Part shown: positions 37,689 through 46,158 of the stretch, one piece after another
Numbering within the stretch: position 1 is the first letter of the stretch
How the letters are laid out: every line of letters starts with the position of its first letter
Assembly: GCF_013364195.1 (NCBI RefSeq)
Contig: NZ_CP054918.1
Span: 7,243,001-7,307,000 of the forward strand
Length of the DNA: 64,000 nt
Source: Streptomyces sp. NA04227
GTDB taxonomy: Bacteria; Actinomycetota; Actinomycetes; Streptomycetales; Streptomycetaceae
Direction of reading: 5' to 3'
Translations under genes and position numbers: made by a program
Notes under the pieces: generated by a model
Told to the model about the DNA's origin: nothing
Seen by the model: only the letters and a program-made list of their open reading frames with translations
The model's database searches: none

Positions 37689-38366
37689 ATGGGCAAGCAG
37701 GAGTCGGGCACGCGCGGGGCGGGCACCAGAAGCGGGGTGGGCACCAAGGGGATGCCCCGCAAGGAGCGGGAGCAGCTGATCCTCGACGCGGCGGCCGAGG
37801 AGTTCGGTCACAAGGGCCACGCACGCGGCTCGACCGCCGTCGTGGCGGCGCTCGCGGGGATCACCAAGCCGCTGATCTACGAGTACTTCGGGTCCAAGGA
37901 CGGCCTCTACCTGGCCTGCCTGGAGCGTGCCGGATCCCGCCTGGTGGAAGCGGTCGGCTCCGCGGCGGAGGGGCCCGCCGACCTCACGCACGCCGCGCGC
38001 ACCATGGCGGCGATCTTCCGGGCGCTGGAGTCCCGCCCGCACGACTGGGAACTCGTCTACGACTCGACCCTGCCCGCCGACACGGAACTCGGTGCCGCGG
38101 CCGCCGTCTACCGGCGGGAACTCAACCGCCTCGGCGCGGTGGGCGTCGCCGCGTTCCTCGGCGGATCCCGCGCCGCCGACCCCCGCGCCGACCCTCTCGA
38201 CGCGGACTTCGCCACGCACCTCTGGTACGGCACGGTGAGCGCCGCGGTCGCCTGGTGGCGGCATCACCCCGAGCAGACCGCCGCCGAGATGACCGCGCGC
38301 TTCGGGCGGGTCTTCGCTGTGCTTCAACCGGGGCTGGGGTTGGGGCGGGAGCCCGGGGAGGGGTAG
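37689..38366 (+). CDS. TetR-family transcriptional regulator
   Basis: A 225-residue repressor. The N-terminal DNA-binding region has EREQLILDAAAEEFGHKG, then the helix-turn-helix segment STAVVAALAGITKPLIYEYF and GSKDGLYLACL, all typical of TetR_N. The C-terminal two thirds is the variable ligand domain. It probably represses itself and the divergent FAD oxidase through the palindrome between them. An unusual feature is that the frame continues past the TAG stop into a long Ser-rich repeat tail (see the repeat at 38370-38483). Confidence 0.92.
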   Translation: MGKQESGTRGAGTRSGVGTKGMPRKEREQLILDAAAEEFGHKGHARGSTAVVAALAGITKPLIYEYFGSKDGLYLACLERAGSRLVEAVGSAAEGPADLTHAARTMAAIFRALESRPHDWELVYDSTLPADTELGAAAAVYRRELNRLGAVGVAAFLGGSRAADPRADPLDADFATHLWYGTVSAAVAWWRHHPEQTAAEMTARFGRVFAVLQPGLGLGREPGEG

Positions 38367-38368
38367 CG

Positions 38369-38483
<115 letters not shown>

Positions 38484-38551
38484 GTGGCGACGGCTGAGTC
38501 GCGGGCCGCGCGCCGAAGCGGCCGTCGAGCTTCCTGCCCTGCCAACGGCGG

Positions 38552-38592
38552 GTGGTGCGCGCGGAGTTGTGGCGTTCCTCCGCGCGCACCAC
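38552..38592. terminator. Bidirectional terminator, 15-bp perfect stem
   Basis: GTGGTGCGCGCGGAG at 38552-38566 pairs perfectly with 38578-38592 around an 11-nt loop. It lies between the convergent TetR gene and the RTX-repeat gene, 7 bp from the stop of the latter. Confidence 0.82.
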
Positions 38593-38598
38593 GGCCGG

Positions 38599-39465
38599 TC
38601 AGTGCTGGCTGACCTCGTCGGTGCCCGGACCGCCGGAGAGGGTGTCCTTGCCCTCGCCGCCGCGCAGGACGTCGTCGCCGCTGTTGCCGTAGAGCGTGTC
38701 GGCGCCCGCGTCGCCGTACAGGCGGTCGTTGTCCTTGCCGCCGTAGAGCGTGTCGTTGCCGTCGCGCCCGTGCAGGACGTCGTTGCCCTCGTCGCCGTAG
38801 AGGTGGTTCTCCTGCCACTCGGGGTAGTCGGGGTCCTGGACGCCGCCGCCGGTCAGCGAGTCGTTCCCGGCGCCGCCGTGGCACTCGTACGAGCAGTCGG
38901 TGAGGGTGTCGTCGCCGTTGCCGCCGTAGGAGCCGATGCCCCAGATTCCGCCGCCGCCCTGGATGCGGTCGTTGCCGTCCTCGCCGTGCATGACGACCGA
39001 GGCGTTGCCCGTCAGAACGTCGTTGCCCGCGCCGCCGCGGATGGTGGCGTAGGCGCTGTCCTTCGGGTTGACGGAGAAGGTGTCGTCGCGGTCACCGAGG
39101 TTGACGCGGTAGTTGTCCGAGTCATCGGAGTTCTCCGGGATGTGCACCCGGCACTCGACGACCTTGTGGTCGGACGCGGAGGGGTAGGTGCACTCCCGGG
39201 CCTTGGCGTCGATGTTGTTGCGGTCGCGGAAGGTGAGGACGTACTCGGAGTCGTTGGGCCCGTTCTCCACGACCCGGGCGGACACGGTGAGTTCGTTCAC
39301 CTGGCCGGGAGCGGCGACGAACGTGAGCTCGGCGTCCTCCCACACCATCTCGGCCGCGGCCGGAGCGGCCTGGGCCGCGGGCGCCGCCAGGGCGGCACCG
39401 CCGAGGATGAGGGCAAGAGCGCCGGTGGCGGCGGCGACGGAGCGGTACGAGGGATATGTGCGCAT
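38599..39465 (-). CDS. Secreted RTX-type (haemolysin-type) calcium-binding repeat protein
   Basis: A 288-residue secreted protein. Residues 1 to about 30 form a Sec signal peptide (MRTYPSYR, hydrophobic ALALILGGAALAA, then AQA). Residues about 35-130 are a beta-rich domain with a CTYPS...CRV Cys pair. The C-terminal half has 9-residue GGxGxDxLx repeats: GGAGNDVLT, GEDGNDRIQ, GGNGDDTLT, GGAGNDSLT, then GDEGNDVLHGRDGNDTLYGG and further units to SGGPGTDEV. These fold into a calcium-filled beta roll outside the cell. No enzymatic domain or type I secretion gene is nearby, so Sec export and a surface or matrix role are inferred. The ATG follows GAAGGG. Confidence 0.9.
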   Translation of the reverse strand: MRTYPSYRSVAAATGALALILGGAALAAPAAQAAPAAAEMVWEDAELTFVAAPGQVNELTVSARVVENGPNDSEYVLTFRDRNNIDAKARECTYPSASDHKVVECRVHIPENSDDSDNYRVNLGDRDDTFSVNPKDSAYATIRGGAGNDVLTGNASVVMHGEDGNDRIQGGGGIWGIGSYGGNGDDTLTDCSYECHGGAGNDSLTGGGVQDPDYPEWQENHLYGDEGNDVLHGRDGNDTLYGGKDNDRLYGDAGADTLYGNSGDDVLRGGEGKDTLSGGPGTDEVSQH

Positions 39466-40020
39466 GCGGAAGTAGCCCTTCGGAAACGGTAAGCGTGGTC
39501 GTGGTCGCAAGGGCGGCGCGCTGTGTGAAGTCGCGGCCGTCACTGTCGATGTCGCTGTCGAATGCGGTGCGTTCGGTCGACGCCTCGTCGTGCCGGACAC
39601 GTCGGCGCCGGGTGTGGGGTGTCTGTTGCACCACACACTTATGTGACGTTCGGGCCAAGGGTCTCGGTTGGTACCGGAACGCGCCATAAGTTTCGACCGA
39701 TTCGGCGCATTCATGCCGCAACCATCGATGCGGGCTGCACGCACCGCCGCCGAACGGGCCGTGGCGCTCCGCTGGTTAGCCCCCTCCGGTACCCGGGAGA
39801 GCCGCTGGTTTCGGACCTGGCGACAGAAGTTCACCCTTGCTGGGTTCGGCGCGGCCGCGCCCGAGTCGAGTCCTGTCGTTACTTGCCTCAGGGTGAGACC
39901 AGGAAACTCCCTGACCGCGCCTGCGCCTGGTAACAGCCCGGCAAGGGTTCACGGTCAGGGAGGTCGGTCCTGGCATGCCGGCGCGAGCGGCTGTCGTTCG
40001 CCGGTGCAGGTGAGGGAATG
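39466..40020. other. 555-bp intergenic region
   Basis: No convincing gene was found. It should hold the promoter of the RTX protein gene. A 7-bp inverted repeat, ACTTATG (39637-39643) and CATAAGT (39685-39691), could be a protein site. TGTCG-type hexamers near 39540 recall the repeat tract beyond the RTX gene. Confidence 0.4.
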
Positions 40021-41844
40021 TCAGTCCGAGGGGCGGGGAGTCCCGTAAAGGGCTTCTATTTCTTCGGCGTACTTCTCGTTGATCGGCTTTCGCTTGAGCT
40101 TCAGCGTTGGCGTGAGCTCGTCGCCTCCGGGCTCCCAGTACACCGGCAGAACTGCGAACTGCTTGATCTGCTCGACCCTGGACAGCTTGGCGTTCGCCTC
40201 GTGCACCGCCGCTTCCACCGCGGCTCGTACGCGGGGATGAGCGGAGAGGGCTGCGGGCGAGGAGTCCGTGATGCCGTGCTGGACGGTGAACTCGCCCATC
40301 ACGTCCGGGTCCAGTGTGACCAGGGCGGTCACGTACGGGCGGCGGTCACCTATCGCGATCACGGAGGCGGCGAGCGGGCAGGAGACCCGGAGCGCGTTCT
40401 CGATGTTGGAGGGCGACATGTTCTTGCCCGCCGAGTTGATGATCAGCTCCTTCTTGCGGTCGACGATGCGCACGAAGCCGTCGCGGTCGATGGTCGCGAT
40501 GTCTCCCGTGCGCAGCCAGCCGTCCGGGCCGACAGTTTCTGTCGTCTTCTCGGGATCGCGTCGGTAACCCTTCATCACCACGGCTCCGCGGGCCAGCAGT
40601 TCGCCGTCCTCGGCGAGGCGGAGTTCCACACCCGGCAATGCCCGGCCGACGGTGCCGGGGCGGATGTCGCCGGGGAGGTTCATGGTGGCGATGGCCGACA
40701 ACTCGGACATGCCCCAGCCTTCGAGCAGCGGGATGCCGATGGCCAGGAAGAACTCCAGGGCTTCCTGGGCGATCGGCGCGGCCCCTGTGCCCGGGGCGAC
40801 GGCCCGGTCCAGCCCGATGCGCGTGCGCAGCCCGGACAGGACCAGTCGCTCGGCGAGTGCGTGCTGAGCGCGGAGCAGGGGCGAGGGGCGGCGGCCGTCG
40901 AGTAGGTTCCGGGTTGCTTTCCTGCCCGTGCTCAACGCCCAGCGGGCGATGCGGCCGCGGAGGCGGCCTTCCGCGGCCACCGCGTTCTCGACGGCGGTCC
41001 TGACCTTGTACCAGAACATGGGGACGCCGAGAAAGACGGTGGGGTGGACCTCGCCGAGGACGTCGATCACCGTCCTGATATCGCGGACCGTCGTGATGGA
41101 CGAGCCCGTGACCATCGCGAGGTAGTGCGAGAAGTACCGGTTCGCCAGATGAGCGTCCGGGAGGTAGGAGATGAGCCTGCCGCCCATGACCAGCTCGGAC
41201 AGTTCGGGCAGGTGGGCGACCGAGGCCAGGTTCGCCAGGATGTTGGCGTGGGTGAGTTCGACCCCCTTGGGGGGTCCGGTCGTGCCGGACGTGTAGATGA
41301 GAGTGAGAACGTCTTCCCTGCCCACGCGACGCCAGGCCGCGTCGAAGTCGAAGTCGGCGTCGCCGCCTTCCTCTACCTCATCCAGCGTGAGGGTGCCTTC
41401 CACATCGTCGTCCACGCAGACGATGCGCTCCGGTGAGCCGGGCCCATCGGGCAGACGCGGGAGGAACTGCCTTTCGCACACCGCGACCTGGCTCCCGGAG
41501 TTGGACAGGATGTAGGCGATCTGCTCGGGTGTGCTGGTGTTGTAGACGGAGAAGGCGACGGCACCGAGGTGGAACAACGCCGCGTCCACCAAATGGAACT
41601 CGGGACGGTTGGTCATCATCAACGCGACCGTGTCCCCGCGTTTCACCCCGAGCGCGGCGAATCCGGCGGTGATGCTACGGACGCGGCGCCCGTACTCGGC
41701 CCAGGTGAGTGCGAGCAGGCCGTCCGACGAGCGGACCGCCACTGAGTCGGGTACGGAGGAGACGGTGTCCTGGAAGATCTCCGCCAGACTCGACGCCTCC
41801 ACGAGCAGGCGCCTCATGCGGGCGGCGTTCAGAGTGTTGCTCAT
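40021..41844 (-). CDS. Long-chain fatty acyl-CoA synthetase / AMP-dependent ligase
   Basis: A 607-residue adenylate-forming enzyme of the FadD15 type that activates a carboxylic acid, probably a long-chain fatty acid, to the AMP ester and then the CoA thioester. Motifs in order are LIYTSGTTGPPKGVELTH (ATP loop), GWGMSE, GWLRTGDIATID, and KKELIINSAGKNMSPSNIE, with the C-terminal catalytic lysine region TPTLKLKRK. The start is ATG 41844 with AGGAGGA 6 nt upstream. It lies downstream of an AraC-type regulator on the same strand, with a short-chain dehydrogenase remnant beyond, suggesting a former fatty-acid degradation locus. The preferred chain length is unknown. Confidence 0.93.
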   Translation of the reverse strand: MSNTLNAARMRRLLVEASSLAEIFQDTVSSVPDSVAVRSSDGLLALTWAEYGRRVRSITAGFAALGVKRGDTVALMMTNRPEFHLVDAALFHLGAVAFSVYNTSTPEQIAYILSNSGSQVAVCERQFLPRLPDGPGSPERIVCVDDDVEGTLTLDEVEEGGDADFDFDAAWRRVGREDVLTLIYTSGTTGPPKGVELTHANILANLASVAHLPELSELVMGGRLISYLPDAHLANRYFSHYLAMVTGSSITTVRDIRTVIDVLGEVHPTVFLGVPMFWYKVRTAVENAVAAEGRLRGRIARWALSTGRKATRNLLDGRRPSPLLRAQHALAERLVLSGLRTRIGLDRAVAPGTGAAPIAQEALEFFLAIGIPLLEGWGMSELSAIATMNLPGDIRPGTVGRALPGVELRLAEDGELLARGAVVMKGYRRDPEKTTETVGPDGWLRTGDIATIDRDGFVRIVDRKKELIINSAGKNMSPSNIENALRVSCPLAASVIAIGDRRPYVTALVTLDPDVMGEFTVQHGITDSSPAALSAHPRVRAAVEAAVHEANAKLSRVEQIKQFAVLPVYWEPGGDELTPTLKLKRKPINEKYAEEIEALYGTPRPSD

Positions 41845-42319
41845 GAGTGGTCCTCCTGGTCTCCTGTGCGCTGCCCGCAGCTCTCACCTGCAAGGCACCC
41901 GGTCCGCCGGGTGATCGGCGACCGGGCGCGCTCCCGCTCCCGCCGGTTGTCCTGCCGGGGTTCAGCCGAAGTGGGGGCTGGGGACTCGTCGTGGTAGTCC
42001 GGGTGACGGTGGCGATCGTTTCGCACCCGGCGAGTACGAAGCGGGGGCTCGGGAAACCGATGAGCGCCGTGCCGAGGGCGGTGCGCTCCTTGCTCGGTGC
42101 AGTTCAGAGCCCACTCGACGGCCTTCGACAGAACCGGCCCCGGTCCAGTCCTGCAGAGCCAGGTGCTCCCGCGTCGCCCGGCGCGGCTGCCTGCCCATCG
42201 TGTGCTCCGTTCCGCTGTGGTGTGCCCTCGTGCGGATTCATCCTCGAAGAGCACACGGCCCGACCGCGATGACCGGAGCGCACACACTCCGGGACCGGAG
42301 CGCTCATCGGCCCGGTGGG
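41845..42319. other. 475-bp intergenic region with a hairpin
   Basis: No supported gene lies between the acyl-CoA synthetase start and the AraC-type stop. A perfect 7-bp stem CACCCGG/CCGGGTG with a TCCG loop sits at 41896-41913, about 50 nt upstream of the synthetase start. It may be a 5' UTR structure or an operator. Confidence 0.4.
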
Positions 42320-43330
42320 TCAGTCGCGCGAGGTGCCGTCGGAGCGGTAGTCGCCGAGGTTCGAGCCGGTCCAGCGGCGGAAGGCCCGCCGCAGGGCGCT
42401 GGCCTCGGAGTAGCCGAGCCGGGTCGCCAGGTCCTCGACCGGTTCGGTGCCGCGCACCATGCTCGCGATCGCGGCGTCCCGCAGGATCTCCTCCTTGATC
42501 GCGCTCATGGAGGTGCCCTCGTCCCGCAGTAGGCGGCGCAGGTGCTGAAGGCTCATTCCGAGCCGGTGTGCCATGTCCTCCGGGTTCGGCCAGCTCCCCT
42601 GCAGACCCTGCTCCAGGATCTTGCGGACCTGGTCGGAGGTGCTGGAGCCGTAGTCGCGGGTGTGGAAGAGCTCGAAGGGGGAGTCCCGGACGTAGCGGGC
42701 CAGATCCGCCTCGTCCCGCACCACCGGAGCGACGAGCAGTGCGCTGTCGAAGCCGAGGGCCGCCACGGGGGCGTCGAAGACCGGGATCCGGCCGAACACC
42801 TTGTCGTAGTCGGCTGCGTACCGCGGCTCGGGGTAAGGCATTTCCAGCACCTGCAGCGGGATGCGCCTGCCGATGAGCCAGCCGGCGACCCGGTGCAGCA
42901 TGGAGAGGACGAGTTCGCCACCCAGGTGCTCCGGATCGTCCAGATCGCTGAGGTCGACCTCCACCCTGGTGATCGGCCGGCCGTGCAGCACCCGGCCGGA
43001 AGGTACACCCGGCAGGGCATTGGTGGCGTGCTCGAAGCGGGACAGCACACCGCGCAGGTCGGCCGCGTGTACCAGCAAGGTGCCCACCATGCGGAACGTG
43101 CCGCGGGGCACGGGTGCACGGCCGAGGCCCCACAGCTCGTCGTCGGTCAGCTCCCACAGGGCCTGGGTGGCCCGGGCCATCTGCGCAGCGGTGACACGGG
43201 CCAGGGGGTTGCCCGCAACGTCCGGTGGAATACCCGCGTCCCGCAGCAGCGGACGGACATCCTGGCCGCGGGCCTCTGCATACCTCAGCAGCCGCTGCAC
43301 GAAGTGGATGGGCACGGTCTGGCTCGCCAT
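42320..43330 (-). CDS. AraC-family regulator with arabinose-binding-like N-domain
   Basis: A 336-residue transcription factor. The N-terminal 190 residues (VQRLLRYAEARGQDVRPLLR, then GIPPDVAGNPLARV) match the AraC-type ligand domain seen in OruR- and ArgR-like proteins. The C-terminus has the double helix-turn-helix: MAHRLGMSLQHLRRLLRDEG, then DLATRLGYSEASALRRAFRR followed by WTG. Relatives of this architecture often control fatty acid or amino acid catabolism. Here it sits upstream of an acyl-CoA synthetase and divergent from an SDR remnant, which is consistent with a lipid-responsive activator. The inducer is not known. Confidence 0.9.
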   Translation of the reverse strand: MASQTVPIHFVQRLLRYAEARGQDVRPLLRDAGIPPDVAGNPLARVTAAQMARATQALWELTDDELWGLGRAPVPRGTFRMVGTLLVHAADLRGVLSRFEHATNALPGVPSGRVLHGRPITRVEVDLSDLDDPEHLGGELVLSMLHRVAGWLIGRRIPLQVLEMPYPEPRYAADYDKVFGRIPVFDAPVAALGFDSALLVAPVVRDEADLARYVRDSPFELFHTRDYGSSTSDQVRKILEQGLQGSWPNPEDMAHRLGMSLQHLRRLLRDEGTSMSAIKEEILRDAAIASMVRGTEPVEDLATRLGYSEASALRRAFRRWTGSNLGDYRSDGTSRD

Positions 43331-43418
43331 GGCTGATGACCGTACAAGATCCGATGCGCGCCACGGTCCCGAACCTCGCGAGCCCCGGTCATTCAGCGTG
43401 CTGCCGACAGCTGCCTAG

Positions 43419-43634
43419 CGTGAGCGGGATCAGTTCCGCGCCTTCAGTCCCGCCAACATCGCGCCGATGGTGGTCTACCTGGCCTCGGAGAAGTGCCCCT
43501 TCACCGGAAGCGTCTTCGCTGTCCAGGGCGGTGCCGTCGCGCTGATGGATGGCTGGACGGCGGCGGGAACGGCGGCGACGGAGGGTCCCTGGGAATCCGC
43601 CGAACTCACCGGACGACTCGACGCCTGGGCCTGA
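43419..43634 (+). pseudogene. C-terminal remnant of a short-chain dehydrogenase/reductase
   Basis: The frame reads QFRAFSPANIAPMVVYLASE, then KCPFTGSVFAVQGGAVALMD and ends WA-TGA, 72 codons in all. The PANIAP-VVYLASE and TG-VF-VQGGAVALM segments are the classic C-terminal end of SDR proteins of the hydroxyacyl-CoA dehydrogenase type. The Rossmann fold and YxxxK active site are absent, and a TAG stop precedes codon 1, so it is a 5'-truncated relic. It lies 88 bp from the divergent AraC-type start, suggesting that the deletion joint lies in this gap. Confidence 0.75.
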
Positions 43635-43692
43635 GGGACTGTTGTCGGCGCCCCGTGCGGGGCCGGCGAAACCCATACGGTCGTAGGTATTG

Positions 43693-43703
43693 CCAATCAT
43701 TGG
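43693..43703. promoter_or_regulatory. CCAAT-C-ATTGG palindrome upstream of lipase gene
   Basis: A perfect 11-bp palindrome followed 8 nt later by a second similar half-site pair (CAATTCATTG) in an unusually A+T-rich patch, about 220 bp upstream of the lipase start. It could be an operator or part of the promoter. Confidence 0.4.
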
Positions 43704-43922
43704 TGCAGCAATTCATTGTGTTGCCTGCAGATCTGACGCCGCTGCCGCCACGGCACGAACTCGCCGCAGTCCTCGGGCCTTTGCGGCGGTCCTCTCAGCA
43801 GGACGACCGATCCCCCCACCGCCGCAGATCGCCCTGAACGGACCGGGACCGAGCCGGTCAGGGATTCGGCGGAGGCGAGGACTGCGAACCCGCCAACCGA
43901 CCCGTTTCACAGGGAGCCGCAC

Positions 43923-44876
43923 ATGAGCCGCATCACCTCACTCGCCACTCGCGCCGCCGCCGTGGGGACTGCCCTTGCCGCTCTGTGCGGCGTCGGCATC
44001 GGCACCGCACAGGCGGAAACCACGCCCGCCAAGACCTATCCCGTCGGAGGCGTGCTCACGGCCCTGCGGAACTATGCCCTGACGCCGGGGCAGGTGGCCG
44101 GTGCCAACGACTGGTCATGCAAGCCGAGCAAGGAGCACCCCAACCCGGTGGTCCTCGCCCACGGCACCTTCTTCAACCTCGGCTCCAACTGGGCGGCCAT
44201 CGCGCCCACTCTGGCCAACCAGGGCTACTGCGTCTACGCCCTCAACTACGGCATGGACCCGGTGATCTCACTGAACCGGATCGGCGGACTCACCGCGACC
44301 GAGGAGTCCGGTCGGCAGCTGCAGACCTTCGTCGACAAGGTCCTCGCCTCGACCGGCGCCCGGAAGGTCGACGTCGTCGGCCACTCCCAGGGCGGAGTAC
44401 TCGCCAACTACTACATCAAGCGCCTGGGCGGAGCCGCCAAGGTGCGCACGTACATCGGCATGGCCCCCAACAACCACGGCACCACGTTCAGCGGGCTGTC
44501 CACGCTGGCCGACAAGCTCGGCGTACTCGGCCTGGTCCGTGGCGTGCTCGACCTGGCACGCATGCCCGGCGTCAAGGACCAGCTGAACGACTCCGACTTC
44601 ATCAAGGACCTGTCCTCCGACCCCGACACCGTCCCCGGCGTGCGCTACGCGGTGATCGCGACCCGGTACGACAAAGTCGTCACTCCCTACCAGAGCCAGT
44701 TCCTCGACGGGCCCGGGGTCGAGAACATCACGATCCAGGACCAGTGCCCCTCTGACCCGGTGGGCCACATCGGCCTGTTCAACGACGGCCCGACGATCCA
44801 GAACGTCCTCAACATCCTCGGTCCCGACAAGGCCGACTTCCAGCCCGACTGCGAGGACTACGGCCTGCCGCTCTGA
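43923..44876 (+). CDS. Secreted triacylglycerol lipase (alpha/beta hydrolase)
   Basis: A 317-residue exported lipase. Residues 1 to about 31 are a Sec signal peptide ending AQA-ET. The mature part has the oxyanion strand PVVLAHGTFFN, nucleophile elbow GHSQGG (Ser about 159), an acid-bearing TRYDKVVTPYQS and the catalytic His in DPVGHIGLFND. These are the features of the class 2 (LipA/EstA-like) actinobacterial lipases. Cysteines at DWSCKPS, YCVYA, DQCPS and PDCEDYG could form disulphides. It would hydrolyse extracellular fats or esters. A terminator follows at 44903-44936. Confidence 0.92.
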   Translation: MSRITSLATRAAAVGTALAALCGVGIGTAQAETTPAKTYPVGGVLTALRNYALTPGQVAGANDWSCKPSKEHPNPVVLAHGTFFNLGSNWAAIAPTLANQGYCVYALNYGMDPVISLNRIGGLTATEESGRQLQTFVDKVLASTGARKVDVVGHSQGGVLANYYIKRLGGAAKVRTYIGMAPNNHGTTFSGLSTLADKLGVLGLVRGVLDLARMPGVKDQLNDSDFIKDLSSDPDTVPGVRYAVIATRYDKVVTPYQSQFLDGPGVENITIQDQCPSDPVGHIGLFNDGPTIQNVLNILGPDKADFQPDCEDYGLPL

Positions 44877-44902
44877 CCTCTGTGAGCTGAGCTGTGAAAG
44901 GT

Positions 44903-44936
44903 CCCGGACCCGTCCGCGTCGGCGGGCGGATCCGGG
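44903..44936 (+). terminator. Terminator after the first lipase gene
   Basis: A 15-bp stem (44903-44917 with 44922-44936) has one mismatch and one G-U pair, with a GTCG loop, 27 bp after the stop. Confidence 0.75.
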
Positions 44937-44994
44937 GCGCGGGACGCCGAGCCGACCCCGGCATCGGTGCTTCTCCCGGGCGAAGGACCCCTAG

Positions 44995-46095
44995 GAGCTG
45001 TTCGGGGTTCGGATCATGTGGTGGAGGTGAGGTACTTCAACCACATGATTGAGCCTCGTAGATGGAGTCCGGCTTCGTAATTCTCTGGGGCTTTGTCGTA
45101 GCGGGTGGCCAGACCGCGCCAGGTCTTGAGTTTCTGGAAGCAGCGCTCGACGGTGTTGCGCTGCTTGTAGCGCTCTGGGTCGAAGGTGACAGGCCGGCCA
45201 CCGGCCGACCCCTTCTTCCTTCGGTTGGCCTGCTGGTCAGCCTTCTCAGGGATCACCGCGGTGATGTGCCGACGGCGCAGATAGGCCCGGTTCGCCTTCG
45301 ACGAGTACGCCTTGTCCGCGGCCACCGACCGGGGGCGGGTGCGGGGCCTGCCCGCCGGTCCGGGCACCCGGATCTTGTTCAGGAGTGTCGGCAACTGCGG
45401 ACAGTCCCCGGCCTGGCCGGCAGTGAGGACGAACGCCAGCGGCAGGCCCCGGGCATCGACAGCGGCGTGGATCTTGCTGCTTAACCCGCCGCGGGACCGG
45501 CCGAGTCCGGCCGCCTTGGCCCGGGCCCTGGTGCGGCGGCGTGCGCGAGCACGGTCCTGGCCCGGCGGCGTGTCCGCACCGGTCGCGGACGGGCGCGCAC
45601 CACCCTCCACACCGGCGGCTGATCGTCCAGCGGAGCCCCCTTTTCCTCGGTCAGCGCCTGCTCCAGCGCATCCAGGGTCTCCCCGGCGACCGCCAGGCCC
45701 GCTGCTTCGTGGTGAGCCCGCACGATGGTGGAGTCCACGCTGACCAGCTCAAGCCCGACCTGCCCGCGCATGCTGGCCTCAGCGATGAGAGCTTCCATCA
45801 ACACCTGGAACACCCCTGCTTTGGCCCAGGCATTGAAACGGGAGTAGACCGTGGACCAGGGGCCGTAGCGTTCTGGCACGTCACGCCAGCCCGACCCGGT
45901 GCGGAACCGCCACAACACCCCGTTGAACTGGTCCCGTACCCGACGCGGCAGCGGCCCGGAAGCGGCCACCGGCAGGTGTGGTTCCAGCAATGCCCACTCA
46001 GCATCCGTCACATCAAAACGTGCCACACGCCGCTTTCTACCAGCCCCGACCAGCACACCACCCGGCCCCACCAAGATCCGAACCCCAAACAGCTC
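44995..46095 (-). mobile_element. Intact IS5-family insertion sequence, 1,101 bp
   Basis: The element has 21-bp terminal inverted repeats at 44995-45015 and 46075-46095 (GAGCTGTT, then C or T, then GGGGTTCGGATC), differing at one base. It is flanked by CTAG at 44991-44994 and 46096-46099, the expected 4-bp target duplication. The restored target reads CCCTAGGG. The single transposase is on the minus strand and spans two frames. Ends and duplications are complete, suggesting a recent insertion. It landed between two lipase genes, 63 bp before the start of the second. Confidence 0.92.
45014..46026 (-). CDS. IS5-family DDE transposase, two frames joined by probable -1 frameshift
   Basis: The upstream frame begins near GTG 46026 (an in-frame TTG exists at 46074) and reads VARFDVTDAEWALLEPHLP, with the first catalytic Asp in LVSVDSTIVRAHH. 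It runs out at 45481. The downstream frame carries GLGRSRGGLSSKIHAAVD, the second Asp in VAADKAYSSK and the Glu in QRNTVERCFQKLK, ending at 45014. In mRNA the run AAAAGGGGG (forward 45636-45644) follows ALTEE. A -1 slip there joins EEKGG to the second frame with no intervening stop. Together they rebuild a complete DDE enzyme. This layout is normal for the IS427-type branch of IS5 and need not be a mutation. Confidence 0.88.
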
Positions 46096-46158
46096 CTAGG
46101 GCACCGCCCGGAACGGACCTTCCCCACCAGTGCTGTTGTCCAGAGGAGAGCACGAGAC

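Noticed and set aside
39668..40048. Possible small gene in the RTX/acyl-CoA synthetase gap
   Set aside because: No ribosome binding site, no codon bias and no recognisable protein features in any frame.
45014..46026. Transposase considered as a frameshift-inactivated pseudogene
   Set aside because: The frames overlap around a slippery A/G run, the DDE residues are intact and the ends are perfect, which fits programmed frameshifting in this IS group better.
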